Numbered from the stretch's first letter, positions 55,612 through 64,000 are shown. The stretch is DNA of 64,000 nucleotides from Phycisphaerae bacterium (GCA_019636475.1 JAHBXN010000002.1:62001-126000); one strand, 5' to 3'. A program made the numbers and translations. Notes: generated by a model from the letters alone, not told the origin.

Positions 55612-55616
55612 GTGGC

Positions 55617-56867
55617 TCAGTTCGACGAGGCGACAGCGGCCGTCACCGCCGCCGAGGCGATCGAACCGCCGCACGCCGAATGATTAGCGTCCGTCGCAGC
55701 GGCTCGCTTTTCTCCGCCGGGTGGAATGCGAACCGGAGCGAGCCGATTCGCGACCAGTTCGGAATTCACTTCACCTGCTCCGACTGACTTGGACGCTGCA
55801 TCGCCATCTGATTCCGGTCCCACACCGACTCCAGATGCAGGAGCGGCCTTGTTTCTGCGGGATTCCTTATGCTGCGCGGATGGCTTGCCGTTCGCCGGCG
55901 CGATCTCGACCGTGCCGGCAACATGCATCGACGCCGACTGCGGAACGGAGTCAGTGTCATCACAATGACTCGACCCTGCAACCGCTGCCGCAGCCTCGTC
56001 ATCGGACTCGCCAGGGCTGTCGGCATTCGAGGCCTCGCTCCCGGCCGCCTTCGCCGGAGCCGGCGCGGGCAACCGCCCTTCCAAAAGTGAGAGAAGTTCA
56101 TCGGCGAGTGCGAGATAGTCCATCGCTCCGTTGCTTCGGGCGGCATACTCGAAAATAGACTGGCCGTAACTCGGGCATTCCGCCAGTTTCACGTTTCGGC
56201 GAATCACCGTCGAAAAGATCCGCGCATCACGCCACGGCACGGGTGAACCGCGCGATTGATCCAGAAATGCGGACAGATCGTCCACGACCTCCGCCGAAAG
56301 CCGCGTGCCGGCGTCATACAGGCACATCACCATTCCCGCGACACTCAACGTGCGATTCAAGCGTTGATTCACCAGCGAGATCGTCTCGAACAGTTTGCCC
56401 GCGCCTTGCAATGCCAGGAAATGTGGCTGAACGGGTATCAGCACGCGCGTGGCCGCACTCAGGGCGTTCAACGACAGCACGCCGAGCGACGGTGGGCAGT
56501 CGATCATCACGATATCAAACGGCCGTTCCTTCGCGACGAGCAGATCGCGCAGTATCACCTCGCGACCGACAACCGACACGAGTTCGACTTCAGCCGCGGC
56601 CAAATCGACATTGGCCGGCACGATTGAAATCGTCGGCGAGTACGGATGAATGGCTTCATCGAGCGGCAGGTCCTTGGTGAGAACATCATAAATGCCGCGA
56701 CCGTCGGTTTCGCCGTCGAGGCCGAAATGCGTGGTGAGATGGCCCTGAGGATCAAGATCAATCAGCAACATGCGTTTGCCGCGCTGAGCCAGCCCGGCAC
56801 CAAGATTGACCGCGGTCGAAGTCTTACCGACGCCGCCTTTCTGATTGATGATGGCGATACATTCCAT
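55617..56867 (-). CDS. ParA/Soj family ATPase with a long Ala/Ser-rich C-terminal tail
   Basis: Residues 1-265 are a full ParA ATPase: deviant Walker A KGGVGKTST near residue 10, DLDPQGHLT, VMIDCPPSLGVLSLNAL and NQRLNRTLSVAGMVMCLYD. The remaining 150 residues are low complexity, rich in Ala, Ser, Gly and Pro, and probably disordered. No parB gene or parS-like repeat follows, and the neighbours are VanZ and a sugar transferase, so this may position an envelope machine rather than segregate DNA. ATG at 56867 gives the usual MECIAIINQKGG start; two in-frame ATGs lie upstream. Confidence 0.88.
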   Translation of the reverse strand: MECIAIINQKGGVGKTSTAVNLGAGLAQRGKRMLLIDLDPQGHLTTHFGLDGETDGRGIYDVLTKDLPLDEAIHPYSPTISIVPANVDLAAAEVELVSVVGREVILRDLLVAKERPFDIVMIDCPPSLGVLSLNALSAATRVLIPVQPHFLALQGAGKLFETISLVNQRLNRTLSVAGMVMCLYDAGTRLSAEVVDDLSAFLDQSRGSPVPWRDARIFSTVIRRNVKLAECPSYGQSIFEYAARSNGAMDYLALADELLSLLEGRLPAPAPAKAAGSEASNADSPGESDDEAAAAVAGSSHCDDTDSVPQSASMHVAGTVEIAPANGKPSAQHKESRRNKAAPASGVGVGPESDGDAASKSVGAGEVNSELVANRLAPVRIPPGGEKRAAATDANHSACGGSIASAAVTAAVASSN

Positions 56868-57115
56868 TGCTCGAACTCGCATCCATGCCAAGGGTGACGG
56901 GCACTGCCAACGTGTACCCGAATAGTTTAACCGACGCGCCGCGGCCCGTCAGCCGGAAATGCCAAACCCCTCGCAACCGAAAGGAATCCGCCTTCCGAAC
57001 GAAAAAAAACGGTCGGCCCACGCAAACCGTGAGCCGGCCGGACCGATTAAGGCTGGAGTCGCTCCAGTCAAGTTCGTATTCGTTCAATTTCGGGCCAAAC
57101 GGCCGACGTGGCAGG

Positions 57116-57814
57116 TCAGCGCCGGATATGGCGGCGGCGACGACGTGTCAACGCCGAAATGCCGAACGCCCCCACCATCGCGCACGCGTTGCTCACGGCG
57201 AATCCTGTTCCGCAAAATCCAGCAGCCGGCAACCCGCCGACTCCGTCATAACAGTCCGGGTCGGCCAACGGGCAGAATGTGTCGCATTCACCATCGCCAT
57301 ACCAGCCGTTCTGAGTGCAGATGTCACCTTGACCTCCGCCACCGCCTCCGCCTCCGCCTCCGCCTCCGCCACCGCCGCCTCGAATGAACGTGCGGTCATA
57401 GGTCGCGTTATCCCTGGCGATGTAGTTGCCGCCGCTGTACTCGCCCACCACGAGTTGTATCTCATAGATCCCGTTCGGCACATTCGTACTGACGCTGATG
57501 GCCATGCCAGTAAATGTGAGGCAGTATCCGCCGTTAATTGTATCTGACACGCTCCTTGACCCGATCGAGTAATACGAGTTGCCCTGCGTCAAGCGCAATT
57601 CATAAAGCAGCGAGCCGGAGTGACCACCATTCTCGTTATTGCACACACGCGATGTCACATACCACGTACTCGCGTTGGGATCGAACGAGATGGTCGTCTC
57701 TTCGATCGACAGATTCGTCGCGAACGTCTGGGTCGAGCTTGCCAGCAGCAGGACGGCACCCGCCAGTAAAGGCCTCGAAATTCCGAAAGGACGATCAAGG
57801 ATTCTCAGTTTCAT
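57116..57814 (-). CDS. Secreted protein with poly-Gly linker and MYXO-CTERM-like C-terminal anchor
   Basis: The 232-residue protein has a signal peptide (about residues 1-33), a beta-rich domain (about 35-140, VCNNENGGHSGSLLYELRL), a run of 16 glycines and a small Cys-rich unit GDGECDTFCPLADPDC. It ends with GFCGTG, a hydrophobic helix and TRRRRRHIRR. The end fits three-part C-terminal sorting signals (MYXO-CTERM or GlyGly-CTERM type) that are cut by a membrane protease. The ATG at 57814 has AGGA 8 bases upstream; an ATG two codons earlier lies too close to it. Confidence 0.75.
   Translation of the reverse strand: MKLRILDRPFGISRPLLAGAVLLLASSTQTFATNLSIEETTISFDPNASTWYVTSRVCNNENGGHSGSLLYELRLTQGNSYYSIGSRSVSDTINGGYCLTFTGMAISVSTNVPNGIYEIQLVVGEYSGGNYIARDNATYDRTFIRGGGGGGGGGGGGGGGGQGDICTQNGWYGDGECDTFCPLADPDCYDGVGGLPAAGFCGTGFAVSNACAMVGAFGISALTRRRRRHIRR
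57338..57382 (+). repeat. Trinucleotide repeat coding for the poly-Gly linker
   Basis: About 45 bases of imperfect CCG/CCT/CCA triplets on the plus strand, read as Gly codons in the secreted protein. Repeat number may vary between strains, changing linker length without shifting the frame. Confidence 0.8.
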
Positions 57815-58037
57815 GGCCATTTCCTCATTTAAGATTTTCGTGGGAACGTCTCGTTAAGGCCCATACTGCCCGGTCCCACCTTCAAGGTAAGCCGAGAAAC
57901 GCGCCGGCCATTGCGCAAAAAACCAAGAATGTCACCAGGTTCCTTCCAGATCCCGTCCTGAGCGATCGCCGCTCAACCGATGCGCCGAACCGCGACCTTG
58001 TTGTTCGAATGGCTCACGACAAAGTCGCCGTCCCGCT
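57815..58037. other. Divergent intergenic region
   Basis: About 220 bases between the secreted protein gene (minus) and the dapL promoter (plus). I see no further gene or RNA here. Confidence 0.5.
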
Positions 58038-58065
58038 TTGACGCGGCCGGTCACTCGGCGATAAT
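58038..58065 (+). promoter_or_regulatory. Candidate promoter for the dapL-folK operon
   Basis: TTGACG (58038-58043), 16 bases, GATAAT (58060-58065). Expected leader about 70 bases before the start at 58143. Confidence 0.5.
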
Positions 58066-58142
58066 GCGGCGCGGCTCGCAGCATCCCAGTCACGCGATGT
58101 GGCAGAATCACGGCCGCACCCCGCCGAAACGGAGTTCGCCCC

Positions 58143-59318
58143 ATGTCCTTCAAACGCGCTGTTCGACTTGACCAGCTTCCGCCCTATCTCTTCATTGAAA
58201 TCGACCGGAAGAAACGCGCTGCCATCGAAGCAGGCAAGGACGTGATCAGCTTCGGCGTCGGCGATCCCGATTGCCCCACGCCGGATTTCATTGTCGATAG
58301 CATGGCGACGGCCATTCGCATACCGGCGCACCACCAGTATCCTCTCGGCAGCGGCTCGGCCGAATTTCGAGCCGCCGCAACCGCATTCATGAAGAACCGC
58401 TTCGGCGTCAGCGTCGATCCGGCGACGGAAGTGCTCGCCCTCATCGGCACGAAAGAGGGCATCGGCCATCTGCCGCTGGCGGTACTGAATCCCGGCGACG
58501 TCGCGCTCGTGCCCTCGCCCGGATATCCGGTCTATGAGAGCGGCACGATCTTCGCAGGCGGCGTACCCTACGACCTGCCGCTTCGCGCGGACCGCGGCTT
58601 CCTCCCCGATCTTGAAGCCATCCCCACTGAGGTGTTCGCCAGAACGCGGCTGATGTTCATCAATTACCCCAACAATCCCACCGGCGCCATCTGCGACCTG
58701 GAATTCCTGGAACGAACCGTTGCCCTGGCGCGCAGGCACAATTTCGTCATCTGTGCCGATGCCGCCTACACCGAAACCTATTTTGACGATCGTGATCGGC
58801 CGCACTCGATCCTGGAAGTTCCCGGAGCAAAGGATGTCGCCATTGAAATGCACTCCCTGTCCAAGACCTTCAATATGACCGGATGGCGCATCGGTTTCGC
58901 GGTCGGTCATCCCGGCGTCCTGGAGGCGCTGGCAAAGATCAAAGGCAACGTCGATTCCGGTGTGTTCACGGCGGTACAGGATGCCGCAATCACGGCACTC
59001 CACGGCGTGAACCGGCCGGAGATCGTCCGCATTCGCGAAATGTACCGCGCGCGGCGCGACGCACTGGTCCCCCACCTCCGCGAGATCGGATTCGAGGTCG
59101 ATCAGCCGCGTGCCACGTTCTATGTCTGGGCAAGGTGCCCCCGAGGACACGAGGATTCCATGCGGTGTGCAACCAAGATTCTTGACGAAGCCGCCGTCGT
59201 CGCCATTCCCGGCGTTGGCTTCGGAAAGCACGGCGAGGGTTTCGTCCGATTTGCATTGACGGTCGAAGTCGATCGAATTCGAGAGGCCACCGGCCGACTC
59301 GCGGAGTTGAAGTGGTGA
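58143..59318 (+). CDS. dapL: LL-diaminopimelate aminotransferase
   Basis: The 391-residue fold-type I aminotransferase has LPPYLFIEIDRKKRAA at the start, ISFGVGDPDCPTPDFI, NYPNNPTGAICD and the PLP lysine in HSLSKTFNMTGWR (Lys241). These match DapL, which makes LL-diaminopimelate directly from tetrahydrodipicolinate for lysine and peptidoglycan synthesis and is the usual route in planctomycetes. A close alanine/aspartate aminotransferase role cannot be fully excluded. The gene overlaps folK by four bases. Confidence 0.88.
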   Translation: MSFKRAVRLDQLPPYLFIEIDRKKRAAIEAGKDVISFGVGDPDCPTPDFIVDSMATAIRIPAHHQYPLGSGSAEFRAAATAFMKNRFGVSVDPATEVLALIGTKEGIGHLPLAVLNPGDVALVPSPGYPVYESGTIFAGGVPYDLPLRADRGFLPDLEAIPTEVFARTRLMFINYPNNPTGAICDLEFLERTVALARRHNFVICADAAYTETYFDDRDRPHSILEVPGAKDVAIEMHSLSKTFNMTGWRIGFAVGHPGVLEALAKIKGNVDSGVFTAVQDAAITALHGVNRPEIVRIREMYRARRDALVPHLREIGFEVDQPRATFYVWARCPRGHEDSMRCATKILDEAAVVAIPGVGFGKHGEGFVRFALTVEVDRIREATGRLAELKW

Positions 59319-59851
59319 ATTCCAGCAGAAAGCCCGATAGCAAGGACAATGCCGCCCCGGTGCAGGACGCCTTCATCGGCCTTGGCGCCAATCTTGGGCG
59401 ACGAAAGAAGAATATCGCGTCCGCGCTCGGAGCGCTCGAGAGCACACGGGAAATTGAAATCGTGGCCGTTTCTCCGCTCTACGAAACGCCGGCGGAGGGC
59501 GGTCCCGAATCGCAGCCTGCATTCATCAATGGTGTTGCCCGTATCCGCACTTCATTGAGCCCGGAGCGACTTCTCGCGGTCTGTCAGCGAATCGAAGCGC
59601 TGCTTGGCCGAACGCGAGACGTCCACTGGGGCCCGCGCACGATCGATCTGGATCTGCTCGCCTACGGGGATGTCATTGCCTCCGAGCCTGAATTGACGCT
59701 CCCCCACCCGATGATGCACGAAAGGGCGTTCGTGATGCAGCCATTCGCCGACATCGCCCCGGATTGGATTCACCCAATCCTCCAGCAGTCGGCGGAATCG
59801 CTGCTGGAATCTCTCGGTCGGAGAGATTGGGTCCACGAATCGGACGAGTGA
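59315..59851 (+). CDS. folK: 2-amino-4-hydroxy-6-hydroxymethyldihydropteridine diphosphokinase
   Basis: The 178-residue protein has GLGANLGRRKKNI, YETPAEGGPESQPAFINGV, RDVHWGPRTIDLDLLAYGD and LPHPMMHERAFVMQPFADIA, all conserved HPPK motifs. It transfers pyrophosphate from ATP in folate synthesis. The start is a GTG in a GTGA overlap with the dapL stop, with GGAG 8 bases upstream. folP and folB are not adjacent. Confidence 0.94.
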   Translation: MNSSRKPDSKDNAAPVQDAFIGLGANLGRRKKNIASALGALESTREIEIVAVSPLYETPAEGGPESQPAFINGVARIRTSLSPERLLAVCQRIEALLGRTRDVHWGPRTIDLDLLAYGDVIASEPELTLPHPMMHERAFVMQPFADIAPDWIHPILQQSAESLLESLGRRDWVHESDE

Positions 59852-59985
59852 TCCGCCGATCACCCCCCTCTCTGCGGAAGACTCTCCAATTTCCACGCCG
59901 CGATGCCGGCCGCTTTGTTCAAGCATATACTCTGCCATTCGCATTGACGATTCCTGGTGAACCCTCTGTTTGCGTCGACAAATCC

Positions 59986-61260
59986 ATGAAACCGACCCGA
60001 TATATCACGACGGCCATCACATGTTTCATCATTCAAGCGGCTGCCGCCTGCGGCCCGTTCTACGACATCCTCACGAAGCCCCCGCCGGATCAGGGCGTGT
60101 CGCTGCCCATCAAGTCAGATCTCTTTCTCGGCGTTGAAGGCGCCATCAACGGCAAGCCGGCAAATATCCTGCTTGATACCGGAACTGTCTTGTTCAGTCT
60201 CGTTCCGCCGTCGGCCATTGAAGAATTCGGACTGACGCCGGCCGGAGACAACCCCTACGCCGCGGAGGAACTGGACGGGGTCGGCGTGTGCGGTTCGGTC
60301 GGCGCCGACGCCTCGCTTAGCGCAAAACTCTATACCGCGGCGCGGATGGAAATTGGCGGCGTGGTCGTCGAAAATGCCGCATTCGTCGTCCTGGAAGAGG
60401 AGAATTTCAACACCTTCGACGCCGTTCGAGTGGATTGCATCATGAACGGCTCGCTGCTGGCCCAAGTCGATTGGAGAATCGACCAGTATGGCAGACGTCT
60501 CACGCTCTTCCCTGCCCATTCGCTCCAGCGCCCCGGCGAACCAGCCGAACTCAACCTGCTCGGCCCGCTACCGCCTCTTTTTCTTCTGCTGCAAGGGGCA
60601 CCCAAGATTGGCGGAATTTCTACTCGGCTCAAGTACGCCGACACCAGCGCCGAGCCAGTCGAAACACTCATGGACACCGGCGGAGGCATCGAACTGGCGA
60701 TCGGCGAAAATGTTCTCGCCAACACAGGCTGGAATATCGACGAGTTGCCCAACATCAAGGCCGGACTGTTTGCCGCTGGCGGCAGCTGCGCGGCCACACG
60801 ATTCCGTGCACCGCTCATCGGCCTGGCTGAGCAGACTTACCAGAACGTGCAGACCGTAACCCTACCAGCCGCCGATGTCGGCCTCATCGGATGGCGATTC
60901 TTCGCGAACCACGAGGAGGTCAATGTCTCCCCGAAGGCCGGTTGGATCGAATTCAGGAAAGGCTCTGATACCGATGGGTACTTCGCCGCGCCGCTAATGA
61001 CCTTCGGCGTGGAGCTATCGGTCAAGAGCGACAACACCTATCGCATCGCAAAAGTCTCGGCCGGGTCTGATGCCGAAGCGGCGGGCGTCCGGATCGGCGA
61101 CATCGTTCGCGCCGTGAACGGGGTGAGCGTCGACACGCTGGAAGGCAAGTCACTCCTTTTCGGCCCGCGTGTGATGCGCGATGGCGTCGTCACCTACACA
61201 CTCGAAGACGATCAGGGCGGCATCCGCGACATTGAGCTTACCGGCACGCCCGTGCTCTGA
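59986..61260 (+). CDS. Predicted lipoprotein with two aspartic-protease-like DTG motifs and a PDZ domain
   Basis: The 424-residue protein has a lipobox-like AAAAC (Cys22). A first retropepsin-like lobe follows with NILLDTGTVLFSLVPP (Asp64), a second lobe with TLMDTGGGIELAIG (Asp230), and a C-terminal PDZ domain (about 340-420, VSAGSDAEAAGVRIGDIVRA). Two DTG lobes in one chain resemble a pepsin-type protease rather than the usual single-lobe bacterial retropepsin. PDZ suggests it binds peptides or C-termini. Whether it is active is not known. The ATG at 59986 follows folK by 134 bases. Confidence 0.75.
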   Translation: MKPTRYITTAITCFIIQAAAACGPFYDILTKPPPDQGVSLPIKSDLFLGVEGAINGKPANILLDTGTVLFSLVPPSAIEEFGLTPAGDNPYAAEELDGVGVCGSVGADASLSAKLYTAARMEIGGVVVENAAFVVLEEENFNTFDAVRVDCIMNGSLLAQVDWRIDQYGRRLTLFPAHSLQRPGEPAELNLLGPLPPLFLLLQGAPKIGGISTRLKYADTSAEPVETLMDTGGGIELAIGENVLANTGWNIDELPNIKAGLFAAGGSCAATRFRAPLIGLAEQTYQNVQTVTLPAADVGLIGWRFFANHEEVNVSPKAGWIEFRKGSDTDGYFAAPLMTFGVELSVKSDNTYRIAKVSAGSDAEAAGVRIGDIVRAVNGVSVDTLEGKSLLFGPRVMRDGVVTYTLEDDQGGIRDIELTGTPVL

Positions 61261-61376
61261 TGCCCAACGGAGGCGCACAGGGCATACCGCTCCGCCAAGG
61301 TTCTGTACCCAGCGCCGCGCCGTCCGGAATAGGCCGGGCGACCACCACGCCACCCCCGAAACGACCATATTGCCAA

Positions 61377-62546
61377 TCAATGCCCAGGCCGGACCGGTCC
61401 CACCGCCGAAGACTCGACGCGACCGGCGATGCGCACCCCCTTGGCCTCCAGTTCGCGAATCATGCGGTCGAGCATGCCCGGCTCAGCGCCGATCTTCTCC
61501 GGCGGGAAGACGCCGGCCTTGGAAAACTCTCCTTGCATGATCATGCGTGCCATGATCGTATTCGGAAATCCCGTGGTACGGGCCATCGAGTGAATTCCGG
61601 TCTGCGCGTCGTACTCATCGAACAAATCGTACTGATACCGCGCGTGTCGACCGTCGCTCGGGCCGCTCACCAGAACGCGCAGAATCGTGAACTCCTCCTC
61701 GCGCGGCTCGAGCCGCCATTTCTCGAACAGCAGTTTTGACATGACGTCCAGCGGTCGCACCGCACGGCCGCGCACATCGATCTCATCCTTGCGGAAGAAC
61801 CCCGTTTCACGAAAAACGCGCATCAATTCGCAATGCCCCGGGTAACGCAGCGTTTTTTCCTTCATGTTCCGCGCTTTCACGGTGTGCAGCAGCGTCCGCA
61901 ACCCGTCGGTATTGAAGGCCTCAAGTGTTCCGATTCGCGGAAAATCCATGAGCTCGGGTTCCGACAGCGCCGGTTTCACGACGACGCGCCCGTCCTCAAC
62001 CATCCGGGCGGGCCGCGTGTATTCCTCGATCACATCCGACGGCGCGAACGGCGCCTTGTACTCATAAGGCCAGCTCCGCGTTCGAGGCAGTCCGCCGACA
62101 TAGTACGCCACGTCGTGCGTTTCATTGAGCTGACTCGCGCAGTGACCGATCACCATATTGGCCAGGCCGGGAGCCACACCACAGTCAAAGATGACCGTCA
62201 CGCCGCGCTCTTTTGCCAGCGCGTCCAGTTCTGTCGGGTCTTCGATCATGAAGGAAATGTCGCACAGCGGTTTGCCACACTCGATCGCGGTGCGCAGCGT
62301 CTGAAACCCGAGCGTACTGGGCATTGCGCCGATGACGATATCGAACGGCTCAAGGATTCGGCGGAGATTCTCCACGCCGCTCAAATCGGCGCGGACCGTG
62401 CGCAGGTTGGCCACGCCACCGACGCGCGACAGGTTGATTTCGCTGACATCGGCAACCGTGGTGTCGAAGTTCGCGTCAGCAGCGAGATCGCGGGCCATCG
62501 CTGAACCCACCAATCCGCATCCCAGCACGATGGCCTTCTTTTTCAT
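61377..62546 (-). CDS. Saccharopine dehydrogenase-like (Lys9/LysDH family) oxidoreductase
   Basis: The 389-residue protein starts KKKAIVLGCGLVGSAMARDL with a GxGxxG NAD(P) site, followed by VIGAMPSTLGFQTLRTAIEC, CDISFMIEDPTELDALAKER and DCGVAPGLANMVIGH, typical of saccharopine dehydrogenase C-like proteins including lysine 6-dehydrogenase. Substrate choice is open. GAGGA 7 bases before the ATG at 62546 fixes the start. It diverges from the glycosyltransferase gene. Confidence 0.85.
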   Translation of the reverse strand: MKKKAIVLGCGLVGSAMARDLAADANFDTTVADVSEINLSRVGGVANLRTVRADLSGVENLRRILEPFDIVIGAMPSTLGFQTLRTAIECGKPLCDISFMIEDPTELDALAKERGVTVIFDCGVAPGLANMVIGHCASQLNETHDVAYYVGGLPRTRSWPYEYKAPFAPSDVIEEYTRPARMVEDGRVVVKPALSEPELMDFPRIGTLEAFNTDGLRTLLHTVKARNMKEKTLRYPGHCELMRVFRETGFFRKDEIDVRGRAVRPLDVMSKLLFEKWRLEPREEEFTILRVLVSGPSDGRHARYQYDLFDEYDAQTGIHSMARTTGFPNTIMARMIMQGEFSKAGVFPPEKIGAEPGMLDRMIRELEAKGVRIAGRVESSAVGPVRPGH

Positions 62547-62715
62547 GGAGAATCCTCTATCACAAAGGCGCCTGGTCCATTGCTCGCCCGCGGCCGAGCT
62601 TCCTGCGGCGGTGACTTCGCGGCAACTGCCGGATATAGTAACCCCCGGTTCACCGCGGGCCAGCACGTATGGCCGCACCGCACGCGGTACCCGGCACTCG
62701 AGTTGCCAGACCCTC

Positions 62716-63963
62716 ATGAACCTTGAAATCGCCGTCTATCTCATCGTATTAATCCTCTGGCTGATCGCCGTCGCCCAGGGTGCCATCTCCATCGTCGAGG
62801 GCGTTCGTTTTCACCGTTACTTCCGGGATGCAATCGACGATGCACGCAGCCTCTTCGACGCCAACGGCGACTTCAGGTATCAGCCGCCCGCGACGATCAT
62901 CATGCCATGTAAAGGAGTGGACGAGAAACTGCACCACACCGTCGAGCTGCTCGCGCGCCAGCACTACCGCGATTATGAGTTGCTCTTCGCTTTTGAGTCG
63001 GAATCGGATCCGGCCTACGCGGCCGTGAAAAACTGGACCGCGAACTGGGACCGCCCGTACAAGCTCATCGTCGCGGGCCTCGCATCCAGACGATCCCAGA
63101 AAATACACAATCTGCTCGCAGCGATGGAATGCGTCGGCGCAGAACGCGACGTGATCGTATTCGTCGATTCGGATGCGGAGCCGGACGTTGACTGGCTCGG
63201 CTTTCTTGTCGCCCCGCTGCAGAACGACCGCGTCGGTGCAGCCACGGGCTATCGCTGGTACAGTGCTGCCGGCGGCATGGCATCCGGAATGCGCTGTCTC
63301 TGGAACGCAGCCACCACCGTCTCACTTCACGACGAGCGCCGCGCATTCTGCTGGGGCGGATCCACCGCCATCCGCCGGGAACGCTTCTACTCGATCGGAA
63401 TGCCGCAATACTGGGACACGGCCCTCTCTGACGATCTGCAGATGACCCGAGCGATACGGGCCGCCGGCCTGCTGATCCACTTCGTCCCGCAGGCGCTGGT
63501 CACCAGCAGTGATGCCACCACGCTCGGCAATTTCATCGCATTCGCCCGACGACAGCTCATCATCGTGCGCGTCGGAACACCCCATCACTGGCGCTGGGCC
63601 CTGTCATTTGTTGTCATATTCGTCGTCGGCGGCGCCGCCTGTCTCGCCGTGGCCATCGCCGCGATGGCCGGCTGGACCTCGTCAACGACGATCGGCTGGA
63701 TCGCCTTTGCTGCCGCAATCTCGCTGGCCTTGCTCGGCGTCGCGCGCGCCTTCATGCGGCAGATCAGCATGAAACTGGTGCTCCGTGAACGGCTGACCCG
63801 CGCCGATTTCTGGTGGGACGTCCTTGGAACCCTCACGATTGCCGGCTCATTGCACCTGCAATTGCTGCTCATGTCCGCGATTTCGCGCCGTTTCGTCTGG
63901 CGGAACATCGAATACGAAATGATGACCCCGGACGATACCCGTGTCGTTCGGCGCCTCGTGTGA
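62716..63963 (+). CDS. HpnI/ceramide glucosyltransferase-like GT21 family glycosyltransferase
   Basis: The 415-residue protein has an N-terminal helix (4-28), a GT2-like catalytic domain with ATIIMPCKGVDE, VFVDSDAEPD (DxD-type metal site), CWGGSTAIRRE and DTALSDDLQMTRAIR (Q..R product site), then three C-terminal helices. This arrangement is that of HpnI and ceramide glucosyltransferases, which add a sugar to a hopanoid or sphingolipid. The lipid acceptor is not known here. The frame upstream of 62716 lacks similarity and overlaps the divergent gene. The window ends 37 bases after the stop. Confidence 0.88.
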   Translation: MNLEIAVYLIVLILWLIAVAQGAISIVEGVRFHRYFRDAIDDARSLFDANGDFRYQPPATIIMPCKGVDEKLHHTVELLARQHYRDYELLFAFESESDPAYAAVKNWTANWDRPYKLIVAGLASRRSQKIHNLLAAMECVGAERDVIVFVDSDAEPDVDWLGFLVAPLQNDRVGAATGYRWYSAAGGMASGMRCLWNAATTVSLHDERRAFCWGGSTAIRRERFYSIGMPQYWDTALSDDLQMTRAIRAAGLLIHFVPQALVTSSDATTLGNFIAFARRQLIIVRVGTPHHWRWALSFVVIFVVGGAACLAVAIAAMAGWTSSTTIGWIAFAAAISLALLGVARAFMRQISMKLVLRERLTRADFWWDVLGTLTIAGSLHLQLLLMSAISRRFVWRNIEYEMMTPDDTRVVRRLV

Positions 63964-64000
63964 AAAAACACGCGACCGCTGACCGCGCAGGAATTGCGCG

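Noticed and set aside
1-64000. CRISPR arrays, insertion sequences, prophage or integron parts
   Set aside because: I found no regularly spaced repeats, transposase or integrase reading frames; gene content and codon use look uniform.

Overview
The window is about 64 kb of GC-rich chromosomal DNA with genes on both strands, mostly single genes or runs of two to three. The gene content points to the Planctomycetota, perhaps a Phycisphaerae-like lineage. The pointers are an adjacent DUF1800/DUF1501 secreted pair, a CRTAC1-type (FG-GAP plus ASPIC/UnbV) protein beside a multiheme cytochrome with TPRs, a PQQ-like WD protein starting its mature part with DDWPQWRGP, a type II pseudopilin of the planctomycete kind, LL-diaminopimelate aminotransferase, and a very long SecA with a SEC-C tail. 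This is inferred from families only; there is no rRNA gene to confirm it. I saw no CRISPR array, insertion sequence, prophage or integrase.

Layout: 0-1.6 kb, start of a Ddl-like ATP-grasp gene and a KamA-family radical SAM gene (minus). 1.6-6.6 kb, CRTAC1-like protein and pentaheme cytochrome/TPR protein (minus). 6.9-8.8 kb, a lone succinate dehydrogenase flavoprotein gene. 8.9-11.1 kb, an ABC-2 exporter. 11.3-13.1 kb, a large protein with a GNAT-like segment. 13.3-16.3 kb, the DUF1800/DUF1501 pair. 16.3-18.7 kb, an inositol-phosphatase-family gene, a TrkA-N protein and truB. 18.8-20.5 kb, a divergent sigma-70 factor, the RNase P RNA and a tiny CxxC protein. 20.5-25.1 kb, a long non-coding stretch with a large hairpin, a TolC-like protein and a polytopic membrane protein. 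25.2-28.1 kb, a WYL regulator coupled to dtd, sixA and a pseudopilin. 28.2-33.7 kb, secA and an SDR. 33.9-40.7 kb, a TerC/PGPGW fusion, DedA, a P1B ATPase with a TPC motif and a Mg2+ P-type ATPase. 41 kb, tRNA-Arg(CCT). 41.3-47.8 kb, a PQQ-like propeller, a TylF-like methyltransferase, a GGDEF enzyme, a lipoprotein hydrolase, a TetR regulator and tatA. 48.0-57.8 kb, a loose exopolysaccharide/envelope region: asnB, a PaaK/CapK-like ligase, two lipoproteins, a WcaJ-like sugar transferase, VanZ, ParA with an Ala-rich tail, and a secreted poly-Gly protein with a C-terminal anchor-like tail. 58.1-64 kb, dapL-folK, a two-DTG/PDZ lipoprotein, a saccharopine-dehydrogenase-like enzyme and an HpnI-like glycosyltransferase.

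The most unusual items are the cytochrome/CRTAC1 pair, a cysteine-rich insert in SecA, three long poly-C/G tracts (one inside the 5' end of a pseudopilin gene, where slippage would switch it off), the envelope region that resembles an exosortase-type EPS locus without an exosortase, the sigma factor/rnpB abutment, and two strong hairpins in leader regions. Start sites were chosen mainly from GGAG-like ribosome binding sites and from stop/start overlaps; many genes here have recognisable GGAG or AGGA sites.
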